A stretch of DNA of 64,000 nt from Blepharisma stoltei. Lineage: Eukaryota > Ciliophora > Heterotrichea > Heterotrichida > Blepharismidae. Position 1 is the first letter of the stretch. Each line of letters opens with the position of its first letter. The stretch lies in NCBI GenBank assembly GCA_914767885.1, contig CAJZBQ010000013.1, positions 248,001-312,000 of the forward strand, written 5' to 3'. The position numbers and the translations under genes are program-made. Shown in pieces: positions 42,360-53,944 of the stretch. The notes under the pieces were generated by a model. That model was not told the origin of the DNA and did not search any database. It was given only the letters and a program-made list of their open reading frames with translations.

Positions 42360-43274
42360 ATAACTATAATTAATAGGAGTGAAAGAATGGAAGCTTTGGA
42401 GTATTATATTTGTGTAAATATTTAAGTAAAGCAGATAGTGATTATTTTATATTTGCCTAGACTAATTTGACTGGGATTTAGTATATAAATGCTTAATTTC
42501 TGCAAAATTAGAACAGAGCTCATGCCACAGTTAACTTAAATTTTCTTTATAACTATAATAGCAAAGAGTATTTTAAATGATTTTTATAGATATTTGAAGT
42601 ATGTTATATTTTTAAAATAAAAAAATAATTTGAGGAATTTTAATTAAGGCTCGGCTAAATAATGGCAATAAAGCCTAAAAGTATTAAAATAATTTTAAAT
42701 TTAAGCTTAAGTTTAACGAATTACTCTAGGCAAATGCCCATCAGTCTTCTTTTACTTGAGGGTCTAAGCTACATTAACAGCTCTGAATAACGGTAGGTGT
42801 AACGGCCTAACCGTCAAACCGTTAAAGTTATAAGCCCGTTAAGACTTTTCTAGTCAGTGCCAGCCTCAGCACCGACCTCTCTTCTCTTAAAGCCTAGACT
42901 CTCAAGAAGCTTGAGCTCTCTCACTAAGCTCGGATAATAGGACCCGGACCTGCGTAGCAGGAGTTAGGACCTATTCCTAACTGACATTTTTAATATTGTA
43001 ATTTTAAATTAAAATAATTTTAGAATAGCTTTATTATCTAAAGTTATGCAATAAAAAAGTTAAGTCAATTTAGATTTATATCCAAGTGAAGCCACACAAC
43101 AAATAATGTGTTAAATAATAGCTCGCTTTTTTAGATTTATGATATTTATATATTTATGGTGAAATTTACCTTTAAAAAATTTTGTTTATATTTGAAATAA
43201 AAGATCTAATTAAGATTTAAAAATATATGCATTATAACTCTACAGTGCTATTTAATAATAGATTATATTTAAAT
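42360..43274. other. Intergenic region with a GC-rich island
   Basis: AT-rich; the only marked structure is the island at 42702-42998. No ORF of note, no tRNA. Confidence 0.5.
42702..42998. mobile_element. GC-rich island J (SINE-like, weak)
   Basis: About 300 bp with clearly raised GC, short inverted pieces (GGTAGGTGTAACGG / CCGTCAAACCG), and direct repeats TAATTTTAAATT on both sides (42690-42701, 42999-43010). That repeat is low-complexity, so the boundaries are uncertain. Confidence 0.45.
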
Positions 43275-43745
43275 ATGGGTTGTGGTACAAGCAATACAAA
43301 AAGAAGCAACTCAATTCGGCAAATGGTGAGCAATATTTAGTCTGCGCCTAAATTTCACATAAAGATAATGAACCCCAAGAACAACCAACTTGCAGAGTTT
43401 GACATTACTACTAATTACGAGGTTATGCCTCTGCCTACAGTTATGAATTTATTGAGTTTTGATAAAAACCAAGGCGATTACGTCAAGGCAAACTTTATAT
43501 CAATCTACAATGCAAAGGAAGACAGATACGAATATTTTGTACAGCAGCTCTTGGGGGTTGAAGTAGAAAAAGAAAAGCCTTATGATGGCAAAATTTGGGT
43601 TGTTTATATCAATGGGAAAAAATGTAATTGGGATGAGGCATGTGAATCAGACCAAACTGTGGCTATTACAGATGAAATTTTTTGGAGATTCCAAGACTTA
43701 AATGAGAATCTGCCTCTGGTTACTGCAGCAAGCATCAACAGTTAA
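43275..43745 (+). CDS. Small N-myristoylation-type protein, DUF4430-like fold
   Basis: 152 codons after removing the 15-nt intron GTGAGCAATATTTAG (43326-43340). The ATG at 43275 gives MGCGTSNTKRS, a good myristoylation start. The C-terminal half (KIWVVYINGKKCNWDEAC…DEIFWRFQD) is weakly reminiscent of the transcobalamin-C-terminal/DUF4430 fold. Stop is TAA. Function unknown. Confidence 0.7.
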
Positions 43746-43990
43746 ATAAGTATAAAGTTTATTGCGAAATAATAGAGAAATATAATTAATCTTTCAAATA
43801 AGTTGGAGAAATAGCTAGAAAAGACTAAATGTTCAAAGGTTGTGCTTAATTTCTGATATACATCTACTGCAGTATAGCATCTTATACTTAAAATTATTTT
43901 TCAGCATTCTATAAGATTGCCAATGACTTGCCAAACATTTGATTACTTTTCATAAAGGTATTTACCTTTAGCAAAAGTTCTAATTTAAAA

Positions 43991-44659
43991 ATGAAAAATC
44001 CAAATGAATTCAAACTTGACGATTATGAACAATCAGCAGAAGAATTTGAAAAATACGTCAATGCACTTGCAAAGAAAAATCCTGTAAATGCACAGAATTC
44101 TGAGCTGAAAACTGCTGTGTCTAATTATCTAACTCATTGCAGGCATGAAGAAAGCAGTGATATGATGATACTCTCAGGGATACTTAGAGCTCTGCGCAAC
44201 TGAGGAGCTACTCCAGAGCAGAAATCAGAAAACGACCAGCTTTATCAAATCCAAAGCAAATTGGCTTTACTTTGCCAAAAACAGTCAGAATTCAATATTC
44301 AGCTACAAAGGCTGAATGGCCAATTATCAGCTTTAGAAGAGTTGAAAGACTTAAAAACAAGAGAATCCTTAGGATTTGAAAGTGAGGACGAAGTTGACCA
44401 AAGGATCAACTCTTTAGCTTTAAAAATTTCCCAGAATTTGCAGGAAGGCAAAGCCTCAGAAAATCCTCGAAATTTCCAGGAAATGGAAAAATTAAAATCA
44501 CTGAGAAACAAAGCTAAAGATGTCCAAGCAGTAAACGAAGAAATTGAAGCTGTCCTCAATGAAAAATTATCGGTGGAGTCGTTTTTGAAGGATACTGCTG
44601 AAGACTATAAAAGTTTGAAAGTTCGTGAAAAATTTTTATTAAATAATAGTAATCCTTAA
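43991..44659 (+). CDS. Coiled-coil protein
   Basis: 222 aa, no intron. N-terminal helices (about 1-70) are followed by UGA Trp and a long coiled coil (SKLALLCQKQSEFNIQLQRL … NEEIEAVLNEKLSVESFLKDTAEDY). Its TAA overlaps the next gene's ATG in TAATG. No family recognised; HAUS or basal-body proteins have similar composition, but that is only a possibility. Confidence 0.7.
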
Positions 44660-45445
44660 TGAAATCCTATGAAATTACAAAATGAGCAAAAATTTTTCAA
44701 AGAGCTGCAGTTCCTGAACCTTATTTGTCAGCAAAATGAATAATTGAGAAAGGAGAATGCTATAGTAGGCAGCAAAGTAATAGAAACTCAGAAATGATGT
44801 ATTCAAGATTAAGACATAAGCCAATCCAATACATACTTGGAGATACTTACTTTATGGGAAACAGAATTCTTGTAAAGCAGCCAGTCTTGATCCCGAGAGT
44901 AGAAACAGAAAAACTCTGCGAGCTTATCCTAGAAGATATGAAAAACAAGCAGCCTTTCAAATTCCTTGAAATTGGCTGTGGGAGTGGCTGCATTTCAATA
45001 TCCCTCTGCAAAGTAACCTTAATTATAGAACTCCAATTGTGAAGGGGTAGCTATTGATATCTCCCAGCATGCAGTTTCCCTCACAAAGAAAAATGCAAAA
45101 CTAGTTCTAGGAAAAAAATGGTATAAAAAATTATCAGTCTATGAATCTGATATGTGGAAATTTTCTCCTGGAAATAAATTTGACCTTATTGTAAGCAATC
45201 CTCCTTATATTCCTTCATTAATGATAAATGGACTTGAAAAACAAGTGAAGCTGTGAGAAGATAATAGGGCTTTAGATGGAGGTGATGATGGGTTTAAATA
45301 TGTGGAGTTTATTATTAAGCAAGATTGAGTAAAAGAGAATGGAGAGATGTGGTTTGAGATAGATTCAAGCCATAAGGACAAAGTGGAGGGAGAATATATA
45401 GAAGATATATTTGGGAGATGTAGGTATTTAAAAATAAAAAAATAA
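44659..45445 (+). CDS. Protein-(glutamine-N5) methyltransferase, HemK/PrmC family
   Basis: 257 codons after removing a 16-nt intron (45013-45028). N-terminal part contains PIQYILGDTYFMG and VLIPRVETE (substrate-release-factor binding region). SAM motif EIGCGSGCISISL lies just before the intron. VAIDISQHAV follows it. Catalytic NPPY is in LIVSNPPYIP, then ALDGGDDG and the C-terminal strand. This is the class that methylates Gln of the GGQ motif in release factors. It is short but contains all motifs, so could be mitochondrial (HEMK1-like). TAG/TAA-only termination makes release-factor modification interesting here. Confidence 0.9.
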
Positions 45446-45447
45446 TA

Positions 45448-45622
45448 TACAATGCTTTGGATTATTGTGGGAGGGTCTCCACATGTCGGGATATTTTTCC
45501 GCATGTGGAACCCAAACCCCACATGCCACACTTGAGTGGCTCCATATGTGGTATTTGGGTTCCACACATGGGGAAATGTCTCGACGTGTGGAGACCCTTC
45601 CACAATAATTCAAAGCGTTATA
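45448..45622. mobile_element. long palindromic element (175 bp)
   Basis: TA-flanked, arms of about 80 bp: TACAATGCTTTGGATTATTGTGG and, inverted, TATAACGCTTTGAATTATTGTGG. The centre contains GGGTTCCACA/TGTGGAACCC and CCACATGTCG/CGACGTGTGG pairs. It begins two bases after the methyltransferase stop, so the mRNA 3' end probably lies inside or it is excised. Confidence 0.85.
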
Positions 45623-45653
45623 GAATAATTTGATAAAGTGCTTTATTATTTAT

Positions 45654-45969
45654 TAACGCCCCCCTGAAAAAATCTGTTTACTCATGGAGGGGGTGAATTA
45701 TTTTTTAAAAAATTATTTAAAAATTTTTCGTAAATTTTTGTTTTAAAATTTAAAAAATCAATATCGAAATTATTAAAGCAAAAATTAATTTAATTTGTAA
45801 CATTTATGCTTTAAAATGCAAGCTGTTTCAAATTAAACAAAATTAACTAGAGATTTCGTTATAATAACTATTAATATATATATCAAAAATAATTTTTCTT
45901 AAAGATTTTTTGTTTGCTCATGGATGGCAAAAAATAGGAATTTTCCAATGGTTTTGTTCGCTTAGGGAG
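45654..45969. mobile_element. IES-like element, intergenic
   Basis: TA 45654 (TAACGCCCCCCTGAAAAAATC) to TA 45970 (inverted TACTCCCTAAGCGAACAAAAC). Internal sequence (ACAGCTTGC-type block, ATATATCAAAAATAATTTTT) matches the other members. Not in a coding exon. Confidence 0.7.
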
Positions 45970-46257
45970 TAAGATAATTTTTTTTAATTATAATTTCATA
46001 TTACTCAGATTAAATTTATAACAAAATTTATAGAGATGTTATAAAAAGCTGTATTTGATATTGAACAATTTCTATTTAAAAGTAAAGCAACTAGATACAT
46101 TTAATTTTAAACCTCTATTGCTTTAAAATTAAAATTTATATATATGTTAGCAAAATTTTTTAAGGCTGATGATATTTTTGCAAGATCAAAGTAGCTTTAT
46201 CTAATCACTATAGAGCTCGATTAAAAATTCCCATATGTTACCTAAATTTAAATAAAA

Positions 46258-49200
46258 ATGACAAAGCTTTACAAAATGTGCATATACTCTTCTGTTGGCC
46301 TTGCTTCATTTCTTGCAGGAATAGTAATTATATACGCATATTTGAAGATTAGAGGCCTAAGAAAGCATCCTGGTATGCTCATTCTTTGGCAGTGCGTCGC
46401 TCAAACTATAATAGATGGCCAATGAGCATACACAGCTTTTTATTATTGAATAACTGGAAGTGAGCCTTCAGATATAGCTTGTCAAATTCAAGGATTAATA
46501 TCCCTCTATTGCTTCATTATGAGCTGAAATTATAGCTTATGCTTAAGTATAGAAGTTTTATTAACGATCAGAACTCCTACAAAGAGAAATTATTCAAAGC
46601 TTGCCCCTATCTATCACTTTATTTGTAATGCTTTTGCTTTAGCAATTTTAATTGCTACCTTAGTCACTGAAGCTGCAGGAAAATCTGCAACTGGTTCCTG
46701 CTTTATAAGGGAAGGTACCTGAGCAGTGTAAATTATATATAGGAAACTTATGGTTGTGCCATTTGCTATATACTTCCCCTTTAGCATATTCACAGTTGTT
46801 TATTCTTGTATAGAAATTCAAAGATCTAGATCTGAAAGGCTAACTTCCCCCTCCGTGAGTGAACAAAACCATTGGAAAAATCCCTATTTTTTGCCCAAAA
46901 ACCCACCCTCCATGAGTGACAAAAATTTTTTATGGAAAAAAATTTTGATATATAAGTGATAATTATTATAATGAAATCTAGAGCTAATTCTGTTTAATTT
47001 TAAACAAATTGCTTTTTAAAACATAAATTTTATAAATTAAATTAATATTTACTTTCCAATTTTTGCGAATTAGATTTTTTTTAAATTTCGAAAAAAAAAA
47101 TTTTATAAAGTTTATATATATAATTTTTTTTAAAAAAAAAAATTAAGCCCTCCGTGAGTGAACAAAATTTTTTGTTCACTCACTGAGGGGTGGAGTAAGA
47201 AATTTTCTTTTAAAACATTGCTTATTTTTAGTTGTTTACACTTTATTTTGAATTCCTATTAGCTTGCATATAGAAATAACTGACGATACAGGGGATAATT
47301 TAGGCTGCTTTTTATATATTTCAATATTCTGTGCAAGTGCTTCAGGCCTAGCTATAAATACTGTGAGACTTTCTGATCCTGTTTTTATCAGATATATTAA
47401 AAGAAAGCTCGGAGGGCTTCATTTTAGGCATGCTCCTGACTTAGTGACCTCTATTTTAACTGATACCCAGCAAGGAGAAAGTGGAATGTCAATGGTAGAG
47501 ACTACAAGGATGAGTTTTTATGAGTCCTCATATACACATGTATTTAATACTATTTTTGCAGATACTGTACTTAATATGCTCATGGCATTTAATGTTGTGT
47601 TTAAAAAGTCAAATAAGGAAATCGATAGAGTCAACTTTGAAAGAAAGGATTCGTGGAGGTAAAAACTAAGCAGCGTTGATTTTTATAAACAATTTTATGT
47701 GTATGAAATTAATCCTGACGATATTTTTAGGCTTGGGCTTGATGAAGTTATTTCAGTTCACTGTATTTATTAACTCCCACCTCTTAAAGAGCTAGAAAAG
47801 CTATAGGGAAAATCTACAATTAATAAAAACTCCTCCACCTTTTAATAGCCAGAAAATTTTATATATAATTAATAATTGATTGATATAATGAGACCTCAAG
47901 AATTCGATTTGATTTTGTACAGCTTGCATTCCAAAACATAAATTTTATTAATTAATTAATTAGATTTTTTTTCAAGTATTTTCAAAAATGGATTTTTTAA
48001 AATACAAAATAAATTAACCTCAAGAGTGAACAATTCTTGCTCATCTTAAAGATCGAAAGTAAGCAGTTAAAAAATTTTATTGTAAAGTGACAGAATGGGC
48101 ACCGTTAGTGTTCAGAAATTTAAGATATGTAGAAGGGATAACTGATGATGATCTTTTGAGGTCATTTGATGTCGCATTAAATCTTCCGGCGATAAAAAAA
48201 AATACTGGAAATAGAGGCGGCCGAAGTTCGGCTTTTTTTTATTTTTCGTATGATAAAAAATATTTTATCAAAACAATTTCAAAGCAAGAGCAAAAAGTTT
48301 TACTAATTTCCTTGACTCTAACTCCCCCCTCCGTGAGCGCGAACAAGATTTTTTTGTTCGCTCATGGAGGAGCTTTTTTTTTTTAAAAACATTTATATAT
48401 AAAATTTTATAGAAAATTTTTTTTTGGACTTTAAAAAAATCCCACTTCTCGAAAATTGGAAGGTAAATATTAATTTAATTTGTAAATTTATGTTTTAAAA
48501 TGCAATTTGTTTTAAAATTAAGCAAAATTAGCTCGAGATTTTTTTATACTAGTATCACTTATATATCAAAATTTTTTCCCATAAAAAATTTTTGTTCGCT
48601 CACTCAGGGTTGGGCAAAAAGTAGGGATTTTTTCTAATGGTTTTGTTCGCTCACAGAGGGGGGAGTAAGGAAATATTTTTCTCATTATACTAATAAGGAA
48701 ATTACTTACTATCAGAGTAGTCATTGGAAAAATCCTATTTAATAAGAAAGTTTATTTACTTAAGGTCGAGCAATAAAATTTATTATATAAACATAATTTT
48801 TTTATATATAATTAATAATTATAATTATATCACTTGCTTATTCTATTAAATTTAGACAGCTTGCATTCTCATACTTATTTTTTATAATTAATTATTTTTA
48901 TAAATAAAAGTTTTAAAAATAAAATTATCCCAAAAAATATTAATTTTTTTATAAAAATTAAATATAAAGGATTGATTTTCTCTTTGCATAAGTTTATATT
49001 ATTATTTAGAGGAATAAGTCTCCTTCTCCCTGAATATCATACCCACATAACTACTCATCCAAACTCCCTTATAGCTCGAACACTAGGCTTTTTCTCTCTA
49101 AAAGTTCAAGGCATTCATCTCAGACTCCTCTTGATGCAAAATATTTTCCCTTTAAATTCCCATAAAATTGCCTTCGACCTAAAAGGAAGCCGACTCGACA

Positions 49201-49930
49201 GACAATCCATAAAACACAGTGGAGTGATGTCCACAAAAGATTTAATCGGAGATTGTATATATAAAGACCTAGATTTTTTGCATACCCAAAAGTACGTTTA
49301 TCTTCCATATGATGATGCTTTATTTCTAAAGCAAAGAATATATGATGATGTCCAGCTTTTCAGTAAGCTAAATATTATGGATTATTCATTGCTGCTCGGA
49401 ATTGCAGAAGACCCAGTAAAAGATTGGAGATATTTTATGCAAGCAGCAACGTCTGAGTATGAAAGTGGCTATATTATGGGGATTATTGACTATCTACAGA
49501 TTTATAATAAGGCTAAAAAGTTTGAGACTTTTAGCAAAAATCTATCTCCCCACTTGATTTAAAGTAAACCTTTTATGAGTTTACTAATTTTTTATTTTTA
49601 AGATAAGATTATATTAGAAATATTTTTAAACTTAAAATTTTAATTTGAAAATAACTTATTAATTAAATTTATGCTATATTTTAAAATTAAAGAAATTTTA
49701 TCATTCATAGAGGAGGCTAATTCCTAAAATCAGATTTTCAATGGCTTTGAATGATTATAGAGGAAGTAAGAATTGGGATAAAAAAGCACGAAATTAGTTC
49801 AATCTGTAGTGAAGAGTACCGGGACCGATTTTTAAAATTTTTGGATTCTATAGTGAGTATGGAGCCAAATGAAAATAAAAATAGTTTAATAAGTGAAATT
49901 ACTTTTTGTTTGTGTGTGATTAATAATTAA
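46258..49930 (+). CDS. Seven-TM receptor fused to phosphatidylinositol-phosphate kinase (GPCR-PIPK)
   Basis: Residues 1-270 carry about seven hydrophobic helices (VGLASFLAGIVIIYAYL, LISLYCFIMSW, LAILIATLV, VVPFAIYFPFSIFTVV, CLFLVVYTLFWIP, FLYISIFCASASGLA). The PIPK part has WAPLVFRNLR, SAFFYFSYDKKYFIKTISK (nucleotide-binding Lys), SLLLPEYHTHI, FDLKGSRLDRQ, LNIMDYSLLLGI, GIIDYLQIYNKAKKFE, and a C-terminal EYRDRFLKFLDSI. Three 15-nt introns, one split by an IES, and four IES intervals are removed to give 682 codons in frame. Such receptor-kinase fusions are known from Dictyostelium RpkA and oomycetes. Stop TAA at 49928-49930 touches the next ATG. Confidence 0.9.
46841..47195. mobile_element. 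TA-bounded IES, CTCCGTGAGTGAACAAAA family
   Basis: 355 bp. Left TAACTTCCCCCTCCGTGAGTG; right inverted TACTCCACCCCTCAGTGAGTG. Extra CTCCATGAGTGACAAAAA near 46906 and a hairpin at the right end. Excision joins RSERLRNFLL in frame. Confidence 0.93.
47771..48059. mobile_element. IES inserted inside a 15-nt intron
   Basis: 289 bp. Left TAACTCCCACCTCTTAAAGAG; right inverted TACTTTCGATCTTTAAGATG. Joining TA 47771 with TA 48060 makes GTATTTATTAAGCAG, a perfect 15-nt intron (47763-47770 plus 48060-48066). Splicing it yields VHFKKFYCK in frame. Confidence 0.85.
48301..49014. mobile_element. composite (nested) IES in the PIPK domain
   Basis: 714 bp between TA 48301 and TA 49015. Joining these makes EQKVLSLLLPEY, matching the usual PIPK spacing. 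A complete CTCCGTGAG-family IES (48319-48665) sits inside near the left end. The remainder has the ACAGCTTGCATTCTC block typical of these elements. The outer ends are weak, so the outer boundary is inferred from protein homology. Confidence 0.7.
48319..48665. mobile_element. inner IES nested in a larger one
   Basis: 347 bp. Left TAACTCCCCCCTCCGTGAGC with an end hairpin (GAACAAGATT…TTGTTCGCTCATGGAGG); right inverted TACTCCCCCCTCTGTGAGC. Classic member of the largest family of the window. Confidence 0.9.
49543..49766. mobile_element. TA-bounded IES near PIPK C-terminus
   Basis: 224 bp. Left TATCTCCCCACTTGATTTAAAG; right inverted TACTTCCTCTATAATCATTC. Removal replaces a premature TAA by the conserved PIPK tail (SKNLRIGIKKHEISSI). 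Confidence 0.88.
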
Positions 49931-51091
49931 ATGGATTCTTCTAGTGAAGAAGAAAACAGCGAAGATGAGAAAACAGAGTTTATATCGCAGACAAGACTAG
50001 ATATAGATATGACTCAATCAATTCTTGGGTCAAGTCCTTTCGTTTTTATAGTTCTTGACTGTTTTTATTATATCGCAGGTGAAAAAATCACTGGGGAAGT
50101 TTTATTATATTTACCTGAATCTTGTCCTCCTGGATCACTAGTTTTTATGTCTAGTGGAATAGAAGAGGTCTATCTATATAATGACGATAATAAAGAAAAG
50201 CCAGTTGAAGAAGACTGCAACGCTATTTTCGACTTAAGAGAAGTTATTAAAGAATGGAGGACAATGATACCTGCAGGACAATATGTTTTCCCTTTTGCAT
50301 TTAAGCCGCCCCGCTATGCACCCTCAACTTATTATTTTGCAGGAAACGTTTCGACTGATAAATATATAAAAGCTGAGGTTTCTTATAAAATCACAGCAAA
50401 ACTGACAATAAATGCGCACCCAGAAAGATCGTTACAGCATCAAAGAGTAATGATTTTAAGAAACAAAAACACAAGAACTAAGCCAAATCCTATTATGGAA
50501 ATTACACATATTGTGAGCGGCTGCTGCTGTACCAAAAAAGGACTTACTCATTTTAAATTGAGTGTATTAGGAGATTGCCATTGTCAATCTGATGGGAAAA
50601 TCAAATACAATTTGACCCCAGACAACTCAAAATGCCTTGCAAAAATCACAAGAGTAATTGGGCATGTTGTGCTAGATCTAGAATTTACCATAAAATCAAG
50701 GGTGTATAATATAAGAAAAGATTTATCGTCAGTGACTTCTTGAATAAATGTTGAAAATGGAGATATTTTAGACAAAGACTTTGAACATGCAGCAGAAATC
50801 GCTCTTCATGAAGATATGAACACGTCGAGCAATTATTCGGTATTGATAAAATGCACACATTTTATCGAAGTATTAGTGTTTTATGAACTTGCTTGCAATA
50901 AAAAACCTGTCAGAATAAGGCTTCCTGTTCATGTAGATCCTAAGGATTCTGTATTTAAACGTGAAGACCCAGTACTTCCAAGGCCCTGGGAGCCTGATGA
51001 AGCTCCTATAATGAATTTCATGATACCTGAGAGTAGGCAGTCAAGCTCCTACTGTGAAACAGTTGCTGATATAAATTCTTCACCTTATTAA
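49931..51091 (+). CDS. Arrestin-fold domain protein
   Basis: 386 aa. Acidic start, then an arrestin_N-like beta-sandwich: IAGEKITGEVLLYLPESC (the G-x-V strand motif of alpha-arrestins), FPFAFKPPRYAPSTYYF (the PSS-F-type motif), and a second sandwich with LSVLGDCHCQSDGKIKYNL. Two Cys-rich spots (SGCCCTKKG, DCHCQ). UGA Trp at SWINVENG. Its ATG follows directly on the TAA of the GPCR-PIPK gene. Arrestins bind activated receptors, so a link to that gene is attractive but inferred. Confidence 0.82.
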
Positions 51092-51117
51092 CAATAATTT
51101 TTTAATTACTATTATTA

Positions 51118-51815
51118 TGAATATAAACTCATTCCAATTCTCAACAGAAGACGCTAAGAGAATTATATTGGAAGCTCCTGATACGACAAGAAAGACTGCA
51201 GTTGTGCTATTTATTACATTAGGATTATTAATTGGAGCTTTGGCTTTTAGTCTGTATGGGATGACTGATTCATGGAACTGTGAGCTTGACTCAAGCAATC
51301 AGACATATAATTCTTTATGCCACGAACTACGAGGCTATGTAGGCTGTCGAAATGTTAAAGGCCCATTAAGCGCAGAAATTATAATCAACTACAAAGGAGA
51401 AGCGAAAGCAAGTGCTACTATGGTATGCCCATGGGATAATGCTATATCGGAACTAAGAGTTTGCTTTATACTGGTATCAATCCTCAGCATTCTTATGGGA
51501 ATTAGGAGTTTAACTACGGAAAGCAAGAAGCAAGCTGACATGGTTGTTCAAGTATCTTATATTTTTTCGTTTTTACTGCTAATGGCAAGCACGTTCGATT
51601 TATTTGCTGTGAATGATTCTGAGCTGAATAACAAAGATGTATGTACGCTCTCAGGAACTTTTGAGTTTAAGAACGTAGAAAGTGAAAGACTCCAGTGTGG
51701 CTACACATTTTATTCCATGACAGGATTTTATGGCTACCTTTGTGGATTTGGGCTGCTTATAAGTGCTTTACAGCTAAGGACTTGGAAAGATAATTTAACT
51801 TTAGACGGCCTTTAA
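51118..51815 (+). CDS. Four-TM (tetraspan-like) membrane protein
   Basis: About 232 aa. TM helices TAVVLFITLGLLIGALAFSLYG, VCFILVSILSILMGI, VSYIFSFLLLMASTFDLF and a final GFYGYLCGFGLLISALQL. Several Cys in the first loop (NCELDSSN, LCHELRGYVGCRN, VCPWDN) and a CTLSG/LQCGY pair in the second. Ciliates have many such proteins. It starts 26 bp after the arrestin-fold gene. Confidence 0.75.
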
Positions 51816-51852
51816 AAATAATTAAAATCTATAAGACTTCTATAAGCACATT

Positions 51853-53544
51853 TTATTTAATTTTTGATTTTATCGCTCCCATAGTTTTTGATCTTCTTTT
51901 TTTCCTTATTTCAAAGTCCCTTTTACTGATGGATTTCAAATCTTTTATTATTTCTTTTTTTAAAGATCCGGTCGAGTTGTTTTGGCTCTCATCTAAACGA
52001 GGGATATCGAGGAGAGCGCTTGAATTTGATTTTAATTTTATTGATGATAATGAAAAAAGCCTTACTGCAGGCTTTTCTGGAGATAATAGACTTGAAATTT
52101 TTGTAGTTTTGTCAGCGGAAAAAGGCCGAGGTTTTATGACGTGAATGGCTGGCTCAAGCTTGCTGCAAGGAGAAGAGCATGCAATGATTTTGTCGTGTGA
52201 GCCACGCTTACGAGTTCCATATGAGGATTTTATAGCTTTTCTAGAAAGGCGCTCCATAAGAAGCCCAAAAGAAGTTGGGTTTAACTTCTTCTGGACTAAA
52301 AGCTCGGTTTTGTAATGAATTAAATTCAAAAAATATCATTTTTCGTCAGTATCTTGTCCGAAATCTGCTTGAAGTTCTATCTCCTCCTCCCCATGAATGA
52401 GGTGTTAGATTTTATATTAAATAAAAATTTTAAAATTTTGAAAGTGAAATCTTTTTAGATTGTAAGTTCCTTAAGCTAGCAAAATTAGCTGAAGATTAAT
52501 TATATCACTTATAAGCCAGGATATTTATTATAAAAGTTTTTGGCTCACCGAAGTGGGGCTAATTTTTCAAAAAAAGAAGATTTTCAAATGATTTTGCTCT
52601 CTCACAAGAGGTAGTAAGCAAATAATTTTACCATGTGCAAAGTGTCCTTTTTCTACAATATTTTTCAGAGTTTCCATCTGAGCTCTTAAAGAATCATTAA
52701 TAGCAAACTCATTTTCTGTATAAGATGAATCTATGCTTCTCCTAACCAAAAATTTGTCCTCAACTGAGTAATCAGTTTTCACAGTTTCAGGCGTCTGAAA
52801 TTTCTTAAATTTATTTCAGCCGTTTTTGTTTTCGATAAGTGGTCTTGCAAGTTCTCCACAAATATCAATTTTGTTTCGCAGCAATTTGCAAGATAAATAT
52901 CCCTTGGGTGGAATATAAGTAATCCTTACTTTAGAAATTTCTTTATTTGGAGAAATGATATATCTTTGAATAAGCATCGGCTTTCCAGCTTTTATTTGTT
53001 GTCTCCAAAGGTCAAAGCTTTCTTTCGTACTCATCAAGCATTTGCATGAGTCTGCAAAGTTCCCTTTATCTGATTTTATTATGTTAACTGGAAAAGGCTC
53101 TCTTTTGAAATAGTAGCATCGCTTAAAAAATCTCTGCACACTAACTAGGGATTACCTACTAGACTTTACTCCTTCAAGTCATGATAATTGACCGTTTTCT
53201 TTTGTGTAGATCATGTGAGGCTCATTACAGCCAAATCCGCTTACAATGGTTTCGGGTAGATTTAAGTAGTAACTTTGGACGTTCCTTTTTAATGCTAGTA
53301 GAAGAGGTTCTATAAATTCAAGCTGGACTTTGGCATGGGTTGTTTGCTCGCTGGTTCTTCTAACTACTCCTTAATTAATAGCAAGGTAATTTTTTATTTA
53401 TTATTAATTAATATATAGCTTAAAAAATTTGCATTTTTAATTTAGAACTCTAAGATGACTTGAAAAAAGTTTTAAATATATATAGCTTTGATAAGTATTA
53501 ATTAGGGGGGTAAGTATAAATGTATGATTCTTAAAATTTTCCAT
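51853..53544 (-). CDS. Hypothetical protein with two IESs and one mini-intron
   Basis: 430 codons after removing IES 53361-53510, the 15-nt intron 53141-53155 and IES 52378-52614. ATG at 53542-53544 (MENFKNHTF…). The first half has a folded-domain look (VQLEFIEPLLLALKRNVQ, GFGCNEPHMIY, FKREPFPVNII). The second half is polar and basic, ending RRSKTMGAIKSKIK. UGA Trp in QLSWLEG, NGWNKF and EKWYFL. No family recognised. Divisibility and continuous composition support the model. Confidence 0.75.
52378..52614. mobile_element. TA-bounded IES (237 bp)
   Basis: Left TATCTCCTCCTCCCCATGAATG; right inverted TACTACCTCTTGTGAGAG. Joining TA 52378 with TA 52615 restores KIICLELQADF. Confidence 0.87.
53361..53510. 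mobile_element. TA-bounded IES (150 bp), TTAATTAATA ends
   Basis: Inverted ends TACTCCTTAATTAATAGC and TACCCCCCTAATTAATACTT. Using TA 53361 and TA 53511 places the upstream ATG in frame (FILRRTSEQ). Confidence 0.82.
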
Positions 53545-53549
53545 TATGT

Positions 53550-53944
53550 CTGTTTATTTATTTTTTTAAAAAATTATCATCAACTCATGAGATTTTTTAT
53601 AAAGAGAAAATATTATTTAGATTAATTGATATGTTTGACTTGAGATTATTTCAACTTTTTTTTATTCCATATAATATTCATTTATAGAGCATATAACCAA
53701 TGAAGATATTTTTTAAATAAATATTTAAATTTGACTTTCGCCTTTTGATATTAAAATCTAATTTTCATAAAATTTTCATACAAATTAATAATATAGACTT
53801 TTATGAAAAATTGCAAAATATTTGAGCATTACTTATATGATTTGATAAAGATAATAGATTTCCACTCCGAAATAAATAAAAGCATTTCGATTTCTTTCCA
53901 TAAATAGTTTTTATAAATAGCTTCTATTTATTATAGATTTAATT
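53550..53944. other. AT-rich intergenic region
   Basis: Long A/T runs; nothing supported. Confidence 0.5.
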
